Program-made: the position numbers and the translations under genes
Part shown: one piece after another, positions 50,285-60,175 of the stretch
How the letters are laid out: the number at the start of each line of letters is the position of its first letter
Position numbering within the stretch: the stretch's first letter is position 1
The notes under the pieces: model-generated
What the model saw: only the letters and a program-made list of their open reading frames with translations
What the model was told of the DNA's origin: nothing
Database searches by the model: none
Source of the DNA: Micromonospora peucetia
GTDB taxonomy: Bacteria; Actinomycetota; Actinomycetes; Mycobacteriales; Micromonosporaceae
Assembly (NCBI RefSeq): GCF_900091625.1
Contig: NZ_FMIC01000002.1
Span: 496,001-560,000, forward strand
Direction of reading: 5' to 3'
Length of the DNA stretch: 64,000 bases

Positions 50285-51382
50285 TCAGAGGATGCGTCGG
50301 ACCCAGCTGTGCGGGTCGGCGGTCTTGCCCCGCTGGAGGTCTACGAGCTGCTGACGCAGGGCCATGGTGACCCGCCCCGGCCCGCCGCCGCCGACCAGGA
50401 ACTCACCGTCGGGGAAGCGCACCTGACCGATCGGAGTGACCACGGCGGCGGTGCCGCAGGCGAACACCTCGCGGAGCCGGCCGCTCGCGGCATCCGCCTG
50501 CCAGTCGGCGAAGCTCACCGGGCGCTCCTCGATCCGGTGCCCGGCGTTGGCGGCCAGGGTGAGCACCGACTCCCGGGTGATGCCGGGCAGGATCGTGCCG
50601 GTCAGCGGCGGGGTGACCACTGTGTCGTCATCGTAGACGAAGAACACGTTCATGCCGCCCAGCTCGTCGACGAAGCGGCGCTCCACCGCGTCCAGGAAGA
50701 CCACCTGGTCGCAGCCGTGCTCGATCGCCTCGGCCTGAGCCGCCAGCGAGGCGGCGTAGTTGCCGCCGCACTTCGCCGCGCCGGTGCCGCCCGGGGCGGC
50801 GCGGGTGTAGTCCGGGGAGACCCAGACCGTCACCGGCTTCACGCCGCCGGAGAAGTAGGCGCCGGCCGGCGAGGCGATCACCACGTAGAGGTACTCGTTG
50901 GCCGGCCGGACGCCGAGGAACACCTCGCTGGCGAACATGAACGGCCGCAGGTAGAGGCTGCTGTCCTCGATCTCGGGGATCCAGCCCTGGTCGACCTCGA
51001 CAAGCTTGCGCAGCGACTCGACGAACGCCTCCTCGGGCAGCACCGGCATCGCCATCCGCCGGGCGGAGGTGGCGAACCTGGCGGCGTTGGCCTCCGGGCG
51101 GAACATGGTGACGCCGCCGTCGGCCGTCCGGTAGGCCTTCAGCCCCTCGAAGATCTCCTGCGCGTAGTGCAGCACCGCGGCGGCCGGGTCCATCGGGATC
51201 GGCGCGCGCGCCTCGACCCGGGCGTCGTACCAGCCCTTGCCGTCGGCGTAGCGGATGGTGACCATGTGGTCGGTGAAGACCCGACCGAAGCCCGGGTTGG
51301 CCAGCAGGGCGGCCCGGTCGGCGGCGGATACCGGCGCGGGATTCGGACGGATCTCGAAGTCGAGCTTGTCACCACCGCTCAT
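50285..51382 (-). CDS. ilvE: Branched-chain amino acid aminotransferase
   Basis: Final transamination of the Ile, Val and Leu pathways (PLP, class IV fold). 365 residues: FTDHMVTIRYADGKGWYDAR, ALHYAQEIFEGLKAYRTADG-type (here VLHYAQEIFEGLKAYRTADG), MFRPEANAARF, the PLP lysine in GAAKCGGNYAASLAAQAEA (about residue 203), LPGITRESVLTLAANAGH and EVFACGTAAVVTPIGQVRF. Length and motifs are standard. The gene lies downstream of leuB on the same strand with a gap of about 195 bases. Confidence 0.97.
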   Translation of the reverse strand: MSGGDKLDFEIRPNPAPVSAADRAALLANPGFGRVFTDHMVTIRYADGKGWYDARVEARAPIPMDPAAAVLHYAQEIFEGLKAYRTADGGVTMFRPEANAARFATSARRMAMPVLPEEAFVESLRKLVEVDQGWIPEIEDSSLYLRPFMFASEVFLGVRPANEYLYVVIASPAGAYFSGGVKPVTVWVSPDYTRAAPGGTGAAKCGGNYAASLAAQAEAIEHGCDQVVFLDAVERRFVDELGGMNVFFVYDDDTVVTPPLTGTILPGITRESVLTLAANAGHRIEERPVSFADWQADAASGRLREVFACGTAAVVTPIGQVRFPDGEFLVGGGGPGRVTMALRQQLVDLQRGKTADPHSWVRRIL

Positions 51383-51577
51383 CGCGCTGACCTCCCTGCG
51401 GGACTACGGCACACGGGTCCGCATGCCGAGAATTCTGGTGCGAGAAACTTACCCCGAACGGTCGTTCAGCGGGTAGCGCGCCCGGGCGTACCGGCAGCGC
51501 CGGACGGGTGGACGCCGCCGGGCCGGGGTGCGGCCGGGCGGCGGATTCGGGACCTCGGGGTGGGGTGGCCGGCGGCC

Positions 51578-52609
51578 TCAGGAGGTGGCGTACCCGGCCA
51601 GCCGGTCGCCGACCTCCTCGGTGCGCAGTGCCACGCCCGGGGTCCGCCCGGCCAGCTCCGCGCCCACCGCCGCGGTGACCCGGGCTGCGGCGTCGGCGTG
51701 CCCGAGCTGGTCGAGCAGCAGGGCCGCCGAGAGTACGGCCGCGACCGGGTCGGCCACGCCGCGACCGGCGATGTCCGGTGCCGAGCCGTGTACCGGCTCG
51801 AACATCGAGGGGTACGCCCTCTCAGGGTTGATGCTGCCGCTGGCGGCCAGCCCGATCCCACCGGTGACCGCGGCGGCGATGTCGGTGAGGATGTCGCCGA
51901 ACAGGTTGTCGGTGACCACCACGTCGTAGCGCTGGGGCTGGGTGACCAGGAACATCGCGGCGGCGTCGACGTGCTGGTACTCCGTGGTCACGTCGGGGTA
52001 CTCGGCGGCGACGGCCTCGAACGCGCGCGCCCACAGCGAGCCGGCATGGGTGAGCACGTTGGTCTTGTGCACGAGGGTGACCTTGCGCCGCTCCCGGCGC
52101 GAGGCGCGGGCGAAGGCGTCGCGGATCACCCGCTCCACCCCGTACCGGGTGTTCAGGCTCTCCTCGGTGGCGATCTCGGCCGGGGTGCCCCGGTGCAGCG
52201 CGCCACCGGCGCCCGCGTACAGGCCCTCGGTGCCCTCACGGACCACGACCAGGTCGACCTCGCCGGGCTTGACGCTCGCCAGCGGCCCGCCCACGCCGGG
52301 CCAGAGCCGCGACGGGCGCAGGTTGACGTACTGGTCGAAGGCGAAGCGCAGCTTGAGCAGCAGCCCTCGCTCCAGCACCCCGGGCGGGACGGTCGGGTCG
52401 CCGACGGCGCCGAGCAGGATCGCGTCGTGCCCGGCCAGCTCGGCCAGCACGGAGTCGGGCAGCACCTCGCCGGTGCGGTGCCAGCGGGCGGCGCCGAGGT
52501 CGTACCCAGTGGCGTCCACCCCCGGCAGCACGGCGTCGATGACCTTGCGGGCCTGCGCGACCACCTCGGGTCCGATCCCGTCCCCAGCCACCACCGCGAT
52601 CCGTGCCAC
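51578..52609 (-). CDS. leuB: 3-isopropylmalate dehydrogenase
   Basis: Oxidative decarboxylation of 3-isopropylmalate, third step of leucine synthesis. From the GTG at 52609 ([26 protein letters not shown] upstream) the protein is 343 residues. [65 protein letters not shown] and [20 protein letters not shown] match the family's substrate, metal and NAD sites. The frame stays open upstream to 52726, giving a BCAA-rich N-terminal stretch, but family similarity begins at the chosen start. Confidence 0.96.
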   Translation of the reverse strand: MARIAVVAGDGIGPEVVAQARKVIDAVLPGVDATGYDLGAARWHRTGEVLPDSVLAELAGHDAILLGAVGDPTVPPGVLERGLLLKLRFAFDQYVNLRPSRLWPGVGGPLASVKPGEVDLVVVREGTEGLYAGAGGALHRGTPAEIATEESLNTRYGVERVIRDAFARASRRERRKVTLVHKTNVLTHAGSLWARAFEAVAAEYPDVTTEYQHVDAAAMFLVTQPQRYDVVVTDNLFGDILTDIAAAVTGGIGLAASGSINPERAYPSMFEPVHGSAPDIAGRGVADPVAAVLSAALLLDQLGHADAAARVTAAVGAELAGRTPGVALRTEEVGDRLAGYATS

Positions 52610-52832
52610 GTCGCTGTGCTCCCTCGCCTCGCCGTTTCGTCCGACCGTACGCCGCCGTCCCGTCTCCCGGTACGAACCTTCCAGCATTTGGGAAACGATG
52701 ATGCACAGGATGCTCCCAGGTGGCATTCATGGTGGGGTCATCTCCGCTGCCTAGCGTGGTGACAAGCGGGTCAACGGGGGCCCGTGACGGAGGCCGTGAG
52801 GACGCGGCCGGCGTCAGCAAGGGAGCAGCGTC

Positions 52833-53678
52833 ATGCGGATCGACCAGCAGCCACGGACCCGCTGGGTGGACCAGTCGGCCTTCCAGCCGCGCCGGCCGGA
52901 CCTGCGGCTCGGCGCCCGCAGCCACCGCATGGACCGGCCCGGCACGGTCAGCGGGGACCGGATCGCCGTCCAACACACCGTGCGGACCTCGACGGCGGAA
53001 TACTCGTTGATGCTCAACGCCCCCGAGTGGCTGGGCCATCGCGGCGTCGGGGAGGCGCTGCGGGACGCGGTGGCGGAACTGCGGGCCATCGACCTCACCT
53101 ACGGTCCGGCCCGGCCGGAAAGCCTGGTCTCCCGGCTGCGCCGGGGCGAGATCAGCCCCGACTCGTACCCGCCGCTGGCCGACCTCGTGGACCGCTGCGC
53201 GGCGATGCGGGCGGCCACCGACGGCTGGTTCGACGCCTGGGCGGTGCCCGGCGGCTTCGACCCCGGCGGCCTGCTCGGCGGATGGGCGGTGGAGCGGGCC
53301 GCCGCCCGGCTGCGCGCCGCCGGCGTCCATGACTACGCCGTGCTCACCGGCGCCGACCTGGTCGTACGCGGGCACGCCGCGCACGGCGGCCCGTGGCGGG
53401 TGGCGGTGCACCACCCGGCGGACCGGCACCGGGCGCCGCTGGTGCTGGAGATGACGGCAGGTGCGGTCGGCACGTCGGGGGTGAGCGGCCGGCAGGGGCA
53501 CGTGGTGGACCCGCACACCGGCGAGCCGGCCGATCAGCTGGTCGCCGCGACGGTCGTCGGGCCGGACCTCGCCGTCGCCGACGCCTACGCCACCGCGCTC
53601 TACGCCGCCGGGCCGGCCGGGCTGGCCTGGTTCCGCAACGGGTCGGACTACCGCGCGCTCTTCGCCCACCGCCGCTGA
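52833..53678 (+). CDS. ApbE-family FAD:protein FMN transferase
   Basis: 281 residues. Shows the ApbE fold: RLRRGEISPDSYPPLADLVD, a weakly conserved ATDGWFDAWAVPGGFDPGGL (usual S/T-x-G-x-FD), LGGWAVERAAARLRAAGV, MTAGAVGTSGVSGRQGHVVD, PHTGEPADQLVAATVVGPDL and AVADAYATALYAAGPAG with the metal-binding Asp. ApbE proteins attach FMN to Thr/Ser of flavoproteins such as redox pumps. No signal peptide is seen and no target gene is adjacent. Divergent from leuB. Confidence 0.88.
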   Translation: MRIDQQPRTRWVDQSAFQPRRPDLRLGARSHRMDRPGTVSGDRIAVQHTVRTSTAEYSLMLNAPEWLGHRGVGEALRDAVAELRAIDLTYGPARPESLVSRLRRGEISPDSYPPLADLVDRCAAMRAATDGWFDAWAVPGGFDPGGLLGGWAVERAAARLRAAGVHDYAVLTGADLVVRGHAAHGGPWRVAVHHPADRHRAPLVLEMTAGAVGTSGVSGRQGHVVDPHTGEPADQLVAATVVGPDLAVADAYATALYAAGPAGLAWFRNGSDYRALFAHRR

Positions 53679-54022
53679 GCCCACCGCTGCCGCGTCCACC
53701 GGGCTGCCCGGCCTCGCGTCGTCGGGGTGCGGCCGAACGCGCGATCGGCCCCCACGGTCTCGGCAACGACCGTGAGGGCCGGTCAGCGACGAGTGCGCGT
53801 GGCTCGCGCAATCGAGGGGTGCGGGCCGGCCGGCCGGACGTCGACCTCGTCACCCGAAGACGGGCCTACGCCACGAGCTCGGCCAGTGACCGCACCGGTA
53901 CGCTAGCGAATCGACGCAACTCAACGCAAGGGTCTCCACAGCGGACCGTCGCAACAGGAGCATGGCGATCCGGCGACGGGGTGATTTCGACGCGGTGAAC
54001 GGCGGATGGCACGCTGTCCGCC
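53679..54022. other. 344-base spacer with no recognised gene
   Basis: Frames crossing it have poor codon bias and no domain. It should hold the promoter for the small gene at 54023. I see no strong hairpin or repeat. Confidence 0.5.
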
Positions 54023-54379
54023 GTGAGTTTCGACCTGAGCGTGTGGGCCCTGGCGGACGGGGCGACACCCGAGGACGTGCGGGCGGCGGTGCTGCGGTGC
54101 CGGCAGGGACAGCACGTCGAGCGCCACCCCGACCCGCGGGTGGTGGCGTTCTACCGGGCCATCACCAACAGCTACCCGGACCGGCCGGCCGGCCCGGGCA
54201 CCCCGTGGGCGGTGACGCCGCTGCACGCGGCCAACGACCACGTCGAGCTGAACCTGCACCCGACCTGCGAGGACCAGGTGCTGCTCGACATCGAACGGCT
54301 GGCCGGCGCGTACGACCTGATGCTCTTCGACGTGCAGGACGGCTCGGTCTACCCGCCGCCGGCCCGGCTGACCGGCTGA
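54023..54379 (+). CDS. Small conserved-type hypothetical protein (118 aa)
   Basis: From a GTG at 54023: SFDLSVWALADGATPEDVRA, then HVERHPDPRVVAFYRAITNS, HVELNLHPTCEDQVLLDIER and LMLFDVQDGSVYPPP. The pattern of a small alpha/beta domain starting MSFDL-x-VW is common among actinobacterial and proteobacterial hypothetical proteins. No catalytic motif or membrane segment. A 26-bp palindromic terminator follows. Confidence 0.75.
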   Translation: MSFDLSVWALADGATPEDVRAAVLRCRQGQHVERHPDPRVVAFYRAITNSYPDRPAGPGTPWAVTPLHAANDHVELNLHPTCEDQVLLDIERLAGAYDLMLFDVQDGSVYPPPARLTG

Positions 54380-54399
54380 CCGCTGGCCCGTACGACAAG

Positions 54400-54425
54400 G
54401 GGGCCCGGCGGATCCGCCGGGCCCC
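54400..54425. terminator. Bidirectional terminator between the small gene and serA
   Basis: A perfect 26-base palindrome (ggggcccggcgga / tccgccgggcccc) lies between the convergent stops at 54379 and 54443. It can terminate transcription from both sides. Confidence 0.85.
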
Positions 54426-54442
54426 GCTGTCGTGCGTTCAGG

Positions 54443-56041
54443 TCACTCGTCGCGCAGGTCCGCCGCGCTGGCCGCGACCGCGCCGATCGAGTCCGCCGCC
54501 GAGGTGAGCAGGTCGGCGCCGAGCGCCTGGTCGACGGTGAGGGTCATCAGGGTCTCACCGCCGGCCTCCCGGCGGGCCACCTGCATCGCCGCGATGTTGA
54601 CGCCGGCCTCGCCGAGCAGCGTGCCGACCGTGCCGACGACGCCCGGACGGTCGACGTAGCGCAGGAAGACCAGGATGCCCTCCGCGCCGATCTCCACGTC
54701 GAAGCCGTCGACCTCGGTCAGCTTGATGACGTCGCGGGCGCCGGCGGTCGTCACGGTGCCGGAGACGCTGACCGTACGGCCGTCGGGCAGCGCGCCGCGG
54801 ACGGTGACCAGGGTGGGCTGGTCGACCGTGTCGGCCTGGGCGACCAGCGTGACCTCGACGCCGCGCTCGGCGGCGAGGTGCGGGGCGTTGACGTAGGTGA
54901 CCTGCTCCTCGACCACCGAGCTGAACAGCCCCTTGGTGGCGGCGAGCTTCAGCACCGACACGTCGTGGTTGACGATCCCGCCGCGCACCTCGACGGTGAC
55001 GCTGGCGGCCACCCCGCCCGCGACGGCGGTGAAGGCCCGGCCGAGCTTCTCGGCCAGCGGCAGCAGCGGCCGGACGTCCTCGGCGACCACGCCGCCGGCC
55101 TGCACGTTCACGGCGTCCGGCACGAACTCGCCCTGCAACGCCAGCTTCACGCTCTTGGCCACGGCCAGGCCGGCCTTGTCCTGCGCCTCGCCGGTGGAGG
55201 CGCCCAGGTGCGGGGTGGCCACCACGTTGTCGAGGCCGAACAGCGGCGAGGAGGTGCAGGGCTCCTTGGCGTAGACGTCCACGCCGGCGCCGGCGACCCG
55301 GCCCTCGGCGATGGCGTCGGCCAGGGCCTGCTCGTCGACCAGCCCGCCCCGGGCGGCGTTGATGATCCGGACGCCCGGCTTGACGACGGCCAGTTCCTTC
55401 TCACCGATCAGGCCGACGGTCTCGGGGGTCTTCGGCAGGTGGATCGAGATGAAGTCGCTCTCCCGCAGCAGCTCCTCCAGGCCCACCAGGCGGACGCCGA
55501 GCTGGGCCGCGCGGGCCGGCTGGATGTAGGGGTCGTACGCGATCAGCCGGGTGCCGAAGGCGGCGATCCGCTGGGCGAAGAGCACGCCGATGCGGCCGAG
55601 GCCGACCACGCCGACGGTCTTGCCCTGGATCTCGACGCCGGTGTACTTCGACCGCTTCCACTCCCCCGCCTTCAGCGCGGCGCTGGCGCTGGCGGTGTTG
55701 CGGGCCACGGCGAGCAGCAGCGCGAGGGCCTGCTCGGCGGCGGAGACGATGTTCGAGGTGGGAGCGTTGACGACCATGACGCCCCGCGCGGTGGCGGCCG
55801 GCACCTCGACGTTGTCCAGACCCACGCCCGCCCGGGCGACGACCTTCAGCCGGGGCGCGGCGGCGATCGCCTCGGCGTCGATCTGGGTGGCACTGCGCAC
55901 GATGACGGCGTCGGCCTCGGAGAGCGCCGAGAGCAGGGCCGGACGGTCCGTGCCGTCGACGTGGCGGACGTCGAAGTCGTGGGCGAGCACCTCGATGGCG
56001 GCGGGGGCGAGTTCTTCGGCGATCAGTACGACAGGAGTCAT
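54443..56041 (-). CDS. serA: D-3-phosphoglycerate dehydrogenase
   Basis: First step of serine synthesis from 3-phosphoglycerate. 532 residues, the long type I form: substrate/NAD domains with VVARAGVGLDNVEVPAATAR, VGVVGLGRIGVLFAQRIAAF (GxGxxG), IINAARGGLVDEQALADAI and the catalytic His in TPHLGASTGEAQDKAG. An allosteric intervening domain follows from about residue 315, then a C-terminal ACT domain (RPGVVGTVGTLLGEAGVNIA) that senses serine. It is downstream of ilvC on the same strand, an arrangement also seen in mycobacteria (ilvB-ilvN-ilvC-serA). Confidence 0.97.
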   Translation of the reverse strand: MTPVVLIAEELAPAAIEVLAHDFDVRHVDGTDRPALLSALSEADAVIVRSATQIDAEAIAAAPRLKVVARAGVGLDNVEVPAATARGVMVVNAPTSNIVSAAEQALALLLAVARNTASASAALKAGEWKRSKYTGVEIQGKTVGVVGLGRIGVLFAQRIAAFGTRLIAYDPYIQPARAAQLGVRLVGLEELLRESDFISIHLPKTPETVGLIGEKELAVVKPGVRIINAARGGLVDEQALADAIAEGRVAGAGVDVYAKEPCTSSPLFGLDNVVATPHLGASTGEAQDKAGLAVAKSVKLALQGEFVPDAVNVQAGGVVAEDVRPLLPLAEKLGRAFTAVAGGVAASVTVEVRGGIVNHDVSVLKLAATKGLFSSVVEEQVTYVNAPHLAAERGVEVTLVAQADTVDQPTLVTVRGALPDGRTVSVSGTVTTAGARDVIKLTEVDGFDVEIGAEGILVFLRYVDRPGVVGTVGTLLGEAGVNIAAMQVARREAGGETLMTLTVDQALGADLLTSAADSIGAVAASAADLRDE

Positions 56042-56251
56042 TGGTCCTCGTAGTTGTCGTCAGAGCGGTGGGCCGGGGCTGCGGGACGCCGCGCTGCGCC
56101 CCGTGCTGATCCGGGCCATGGCCGTCAGGTGCCGGCTACGCACCTACCCCGCGATCGTAGGTGGCCGGCCGGCCGGCAGGTCCCGGACCGTGGGGTGAGT
56201 GCCCTCACAACGGGTGACGGCCGGTGGTGGTGCGGAAAGGGGGACGGCCCG

Positions 56252-56279
56252 GTCCGGGCGCCGGGGAGAGCGCCCGGGC
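56252..56279 (-). terminator. Hairpin between ilvC and serA
   Basis: gtccgggcg (56252-56260) pairs with cgcccgggc (56271-56279), 20 bases past the ilvC stop. The 257-base ilvC-serA gap therefore probably separates transcripts or gives partial read-through. Confidence 0.55.
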
Positions 56280-56298
56280 CAGGCCGCCGGGGTGTACG

Positions 56299-57955
<1,657 letters not shown>

Positions 57956-58016
57956 CGCTGTGCCTTCCTTGTCATGCCCTCATGGCCCTCACTACGTTCG
58001 GTGCGATCGGTCATGA

Positions 58017-59903
58017 CTACATGTCATCCTCGTCGAAGGCCGGGCGGACGCCCCGGGCGAACATGATCTCGTCGTTGCTGGTGCCGGCGGCGACCATCGG
58101 CCACACCATCGCGTCCTTGCCGACGACGAAGTCGATGACCACCGGGGCGTCATTGATCTCCATGGCGGCCGCGATGGTGCGGTCGACGTCCTCGGCGTTC
58201 TCGCAGCGCAGCCCCACGCAGCCGAGCGCCTCGGCGAGCTTCACGAAGTCGGGGATGCGGTGCTTGTGGGTGCCGAGGTCGGTGTTGGAGTAGCGCTCCC
58301 CGTAGAACAGGGTCTGCCACTGCCGCACCATGCCGAGGTTGCCGTTGTTGATCACGGCGATCTTGACCGGGATGCCCTCCAGCGCGCAGGTGGCCAACTC
58401 CTGGTTGGTCATCTGGAAACAGCCGTCGCCGTCGACCGCCCACACCACCGTGTCCGGCCGGCCGACCTTCGCGCCCATCGCCGCCGGCACCGCGTAGCCC
58501 ATCGTGCCGAGGCCGCCGGAGTTCAACCAGGTGTACGGCTGCTCGTAGGAGATGAACTGCGAGGCCCACATCTGGTGCTGGCCGACCCCGGCGACGTAGA
58601 CCGCGTCCGGGCCGACGAGCTCACCGAGCCGCTTGATCACGTACTGCGGGGAGAGAGTGCCGTCGGACGGCTCCTCGTAGCCCAGCGGGTACCGCTTGCG
58701 CAGGTCGTCGAGCTGGGTCCACCAGTCGGCCAGGTCGACCCGCCGGCCGGCCGCCTGCTCGGTGGTCACCGCCGCGATCAGCTCGTCGATGACGTTGCGG
58801 GCGTCGCCGACGATCGGGACGTCCGCATGCCGGTTCTTACCGATCTCGGCCGGGTCGATGTCGGCGTGCACCACCGCCGCGTCCGGGGCGAACGAGTCCA
58901 GCCTGCCGGTGACCCGGTCGTCGAAGCGGGCGCCCAGGGCCACGATCAGGTCTGCCTTCTGCAGGCCGTAGACCGCGGAGACCGTGCCGTGCATGCCGGG
59001 CATGCCCAGGTGCTGCGGGTGCGAGTCGGGGAACGCGCCGAGCGCCATCAGCGTGGTGACCACCGGGATCCCGGTCAGCTCGGCCAGCCGGCGCAGCCCC
59101 TCGGTGGCACCGGCCTTCAGCACACCACCGCCGACGTAGAGCACCGGGCGCCGGGCGGTGGCCATCAGCCGGGCCGCCTCGCGGATCTGCTTGCCGTGCG
59201 GGTGCAGGGTCGGCCGGTAGCCGGGCAGGTCCAGCGTCGGCGGCCAGGTGAAGGTGGTGGGCGCCTGGAGGACGTCCTTGGGGATGTCGACCAGGACCGG
59301 CCCGGGCCGGCCGGTGGCCGCCAGGTGGAACGCCTCGGCCAGCACCCGGGGGATCTCCTCGGCCTCCTGCACCAGGAAGTTGTGCTTGGTGATCGGCAGG
59401 GTGATGCCCTGGATGTCCGCCTCCTGGAAGGCGTCCGTGCCGATCGAGGGCCGTGCGACCTGACCGGTGATGGCCACGATCGGCACCGAGTCCATGTACG
59501 CGTCGGCGATCGGGGTGACCAGGTTCGTCGCGCCGGGACCGGAGGTGGCCATGCAGACCCCCACCCGGCCGGTCGCCTGGGCGTAGCCCGTCGCCGCGTG
59601 CCCGGCGCCCTGCTCGTGGCGGACCAGGATGTGCCGGACCGTCGAGTCGTAGAGCGGGTCGTACGCCGGCAGGATCGCGCCGCCCGGGATGCCGAAGACG
59701 ACATCGACGCCGAGCGCCTCAAGGGACCGCACGAGCGAACCGGCGCCGCTGACCTGGGCCGGGGCGGGTGTGCGTACCCCCGGGACGGCCGGGGTGGCCG
59801 CGGCGCGGGCGGTGCCGGCGGGCTCGGCGTCGCTCGCGGGCTCGGCGGACGTGCGGGCCCGCCGGGCGGAGTGGGCGAGTGTCTCTGGCGTGGGTCTCGT
59901 CAT
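58017..59903 (-). CDS. ilvB: Acetolactate synthase catalytic subunit
   Basis: ThDP/FAD enzyme that makes acetolactate (Val, Leu) or acetohydroxybutyrate (Ile). 628 residues with an Ala/Thr-rich N-terminal extension of about 50. [20 protein letters not shown], the catalytic Glu in [40 protein letters not shown], and the ThDP motif [20 protein letters not shown] with [12 protein letters not shown]. Heads the ilvBNC operon and is preceded by a leader/attenuator (59992-60088). Confidence 0.97.
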   Translation of the reverse strand: MTRPTPETLAHSARRARTSAEPASDAEPAGTARAAATPAVPGVRTPAPAQVSGAGSLVRSLEALGVDVVFGIPGGAILPAYDPLYDSTVRHILVRHEQGAGHAATGYAQATGRVGVCMATSGPGATNLVTPIADAYMDSVPIVAITGQVARPSIGTDAFQEADIQGITLPITKHNFLVQEAEEIPRVLAEAFHLAATGRPGPVLVDIPKDVLQAPTTFTWPPTLDLPGYRPTLHPHGKQIREAARLMATARRPVLYVGGGVLKAGATEGLRRLAELTGIPVVTTLMALGAFPDSHPQHLGMPGMHGTVSAVYGLQKADLIVALGARFDDRVTGRLDSFAPDAAVVHADIDPAEIGKNRHADVPIVGDARNVIDELIAAVTTEQAAGRRVDLADWWTQLDDLRKRYPLGYEEPSDGTLSPQYVIKRLGELVGPDAVYVAGVGQHQMWASQFISYEQPYTWLNSGGLGTMGYAVPAAMGAKVGRPDTVVWAVDGDGCFQMTNQELATCALEGIPVKIAVINNGNLGMVRQWQTLFYGERYSNTDLGTHKHRIPDFVKLAEALGCVGLRCENAEDVDRTIAAAMEINDAPVVIDFVVGKDAMVWPMVAAGTSNDEIMFARGVRPAFDEDDM

Positions 59904-59991
59904 GGCGGTTCAAAGCCTTCGGCTGGAGTGGTTCAGGCTGTTTCGAGCGGTGTGACGCGGGCTACCTCGCCCGCGCCGGTGGGTCCGACGG

Positions 59992-60053
59992 CAACAAAAA
60001 AGCCCACGTGCAGGATGCACGGGGCCAGCGCACTCTCGGTGGGAGAGTGCGCT
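59992..60053 (-). terminator. Attenuator of the ilvBNC operon
   Basis: Two stems on the minus strand. The first (AGCGCACTCTC / GAGAGTGCGCT, 11 bp, 60027-60053) starts inside the leader-peptide stop codon. The second (GCCC-CGTGCA / TGCACG-TGGGC, 60002-60025) is followed at once by TTTTTTGTT, an intrinsic terminator. It lies about 90 bases before the ilvB ATG, where it can only act as an attenuator. The layout parallels the cimA leader at 47184-47279. Confidence 0.87.
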
Positions 60054-60088
60054 CAGGTAAGTACTCGCAGCGACCGGTACGACGACAT
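60053..60088 (-). CDS. Leader peptide for ilvBNC attenuation (MSSYRSLRVLT)
   Basis: An eleven-codon frame, ATG to TGA, reads M-S-S-Y-R-S-L-R-V-L-T; Val is GTA and the last Leu is CTT, both scarce in this GC-rich genome, placed two to four codons before the stop. The stop overlaps the first attenuator stem. The same frame extends upstream to an ATG at 60136, giving a 27-residue version with three more Val and two more Leu, so the true start is uncertain. Function as an amino-acid-sensing leader is inferred. Confidence 0.7.
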   Translation of the reverse strand: MSSYRSLRVLT

Positions 60089-60095
60089 GCGAACC

Positions 60096-60124
60096 AGCCT
60101 GACGTATCTCACGCGATGAGTCAA
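60096..60124 (-). promoter_or_regulatory. Possible ilvB leader promoter
   Basis: TTGACT (60119-60124) and CAGGCT (60096-60101) on the minus strand are separated by 17 bases. They would place the transcript start within a few bases of the leader ATG at 60088, giving a leaderless or nearly leaderless peptide. The -10 match is weak, so this is tentative. If it is right, the longer leader frame from 60136 would not be translated. Confidence 0.4.
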
Positions 60125-60175
60125 CTGATCCCACATGTTGGTTAACGGATCATCGTTTTTCACCCGTCCGGGTGC

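Noticed and set aside
51404..51424. MRTRVP mini-frame upstream of ilvE, considered as a third leader peptide
   Set aside because: Only one branched-chain codon (GTG Val), no terminator hairpin with U-run follows before ilvE, and it resembles chance.
52610..52726. In-frame upstream extension of leuB beginning [11 protein letters not shown]
   Set aside because: BCAA-rich but continuous with leuB rather than stopped, and no attenuator hairpin follows; the GTG at 52609 better fits the family start.
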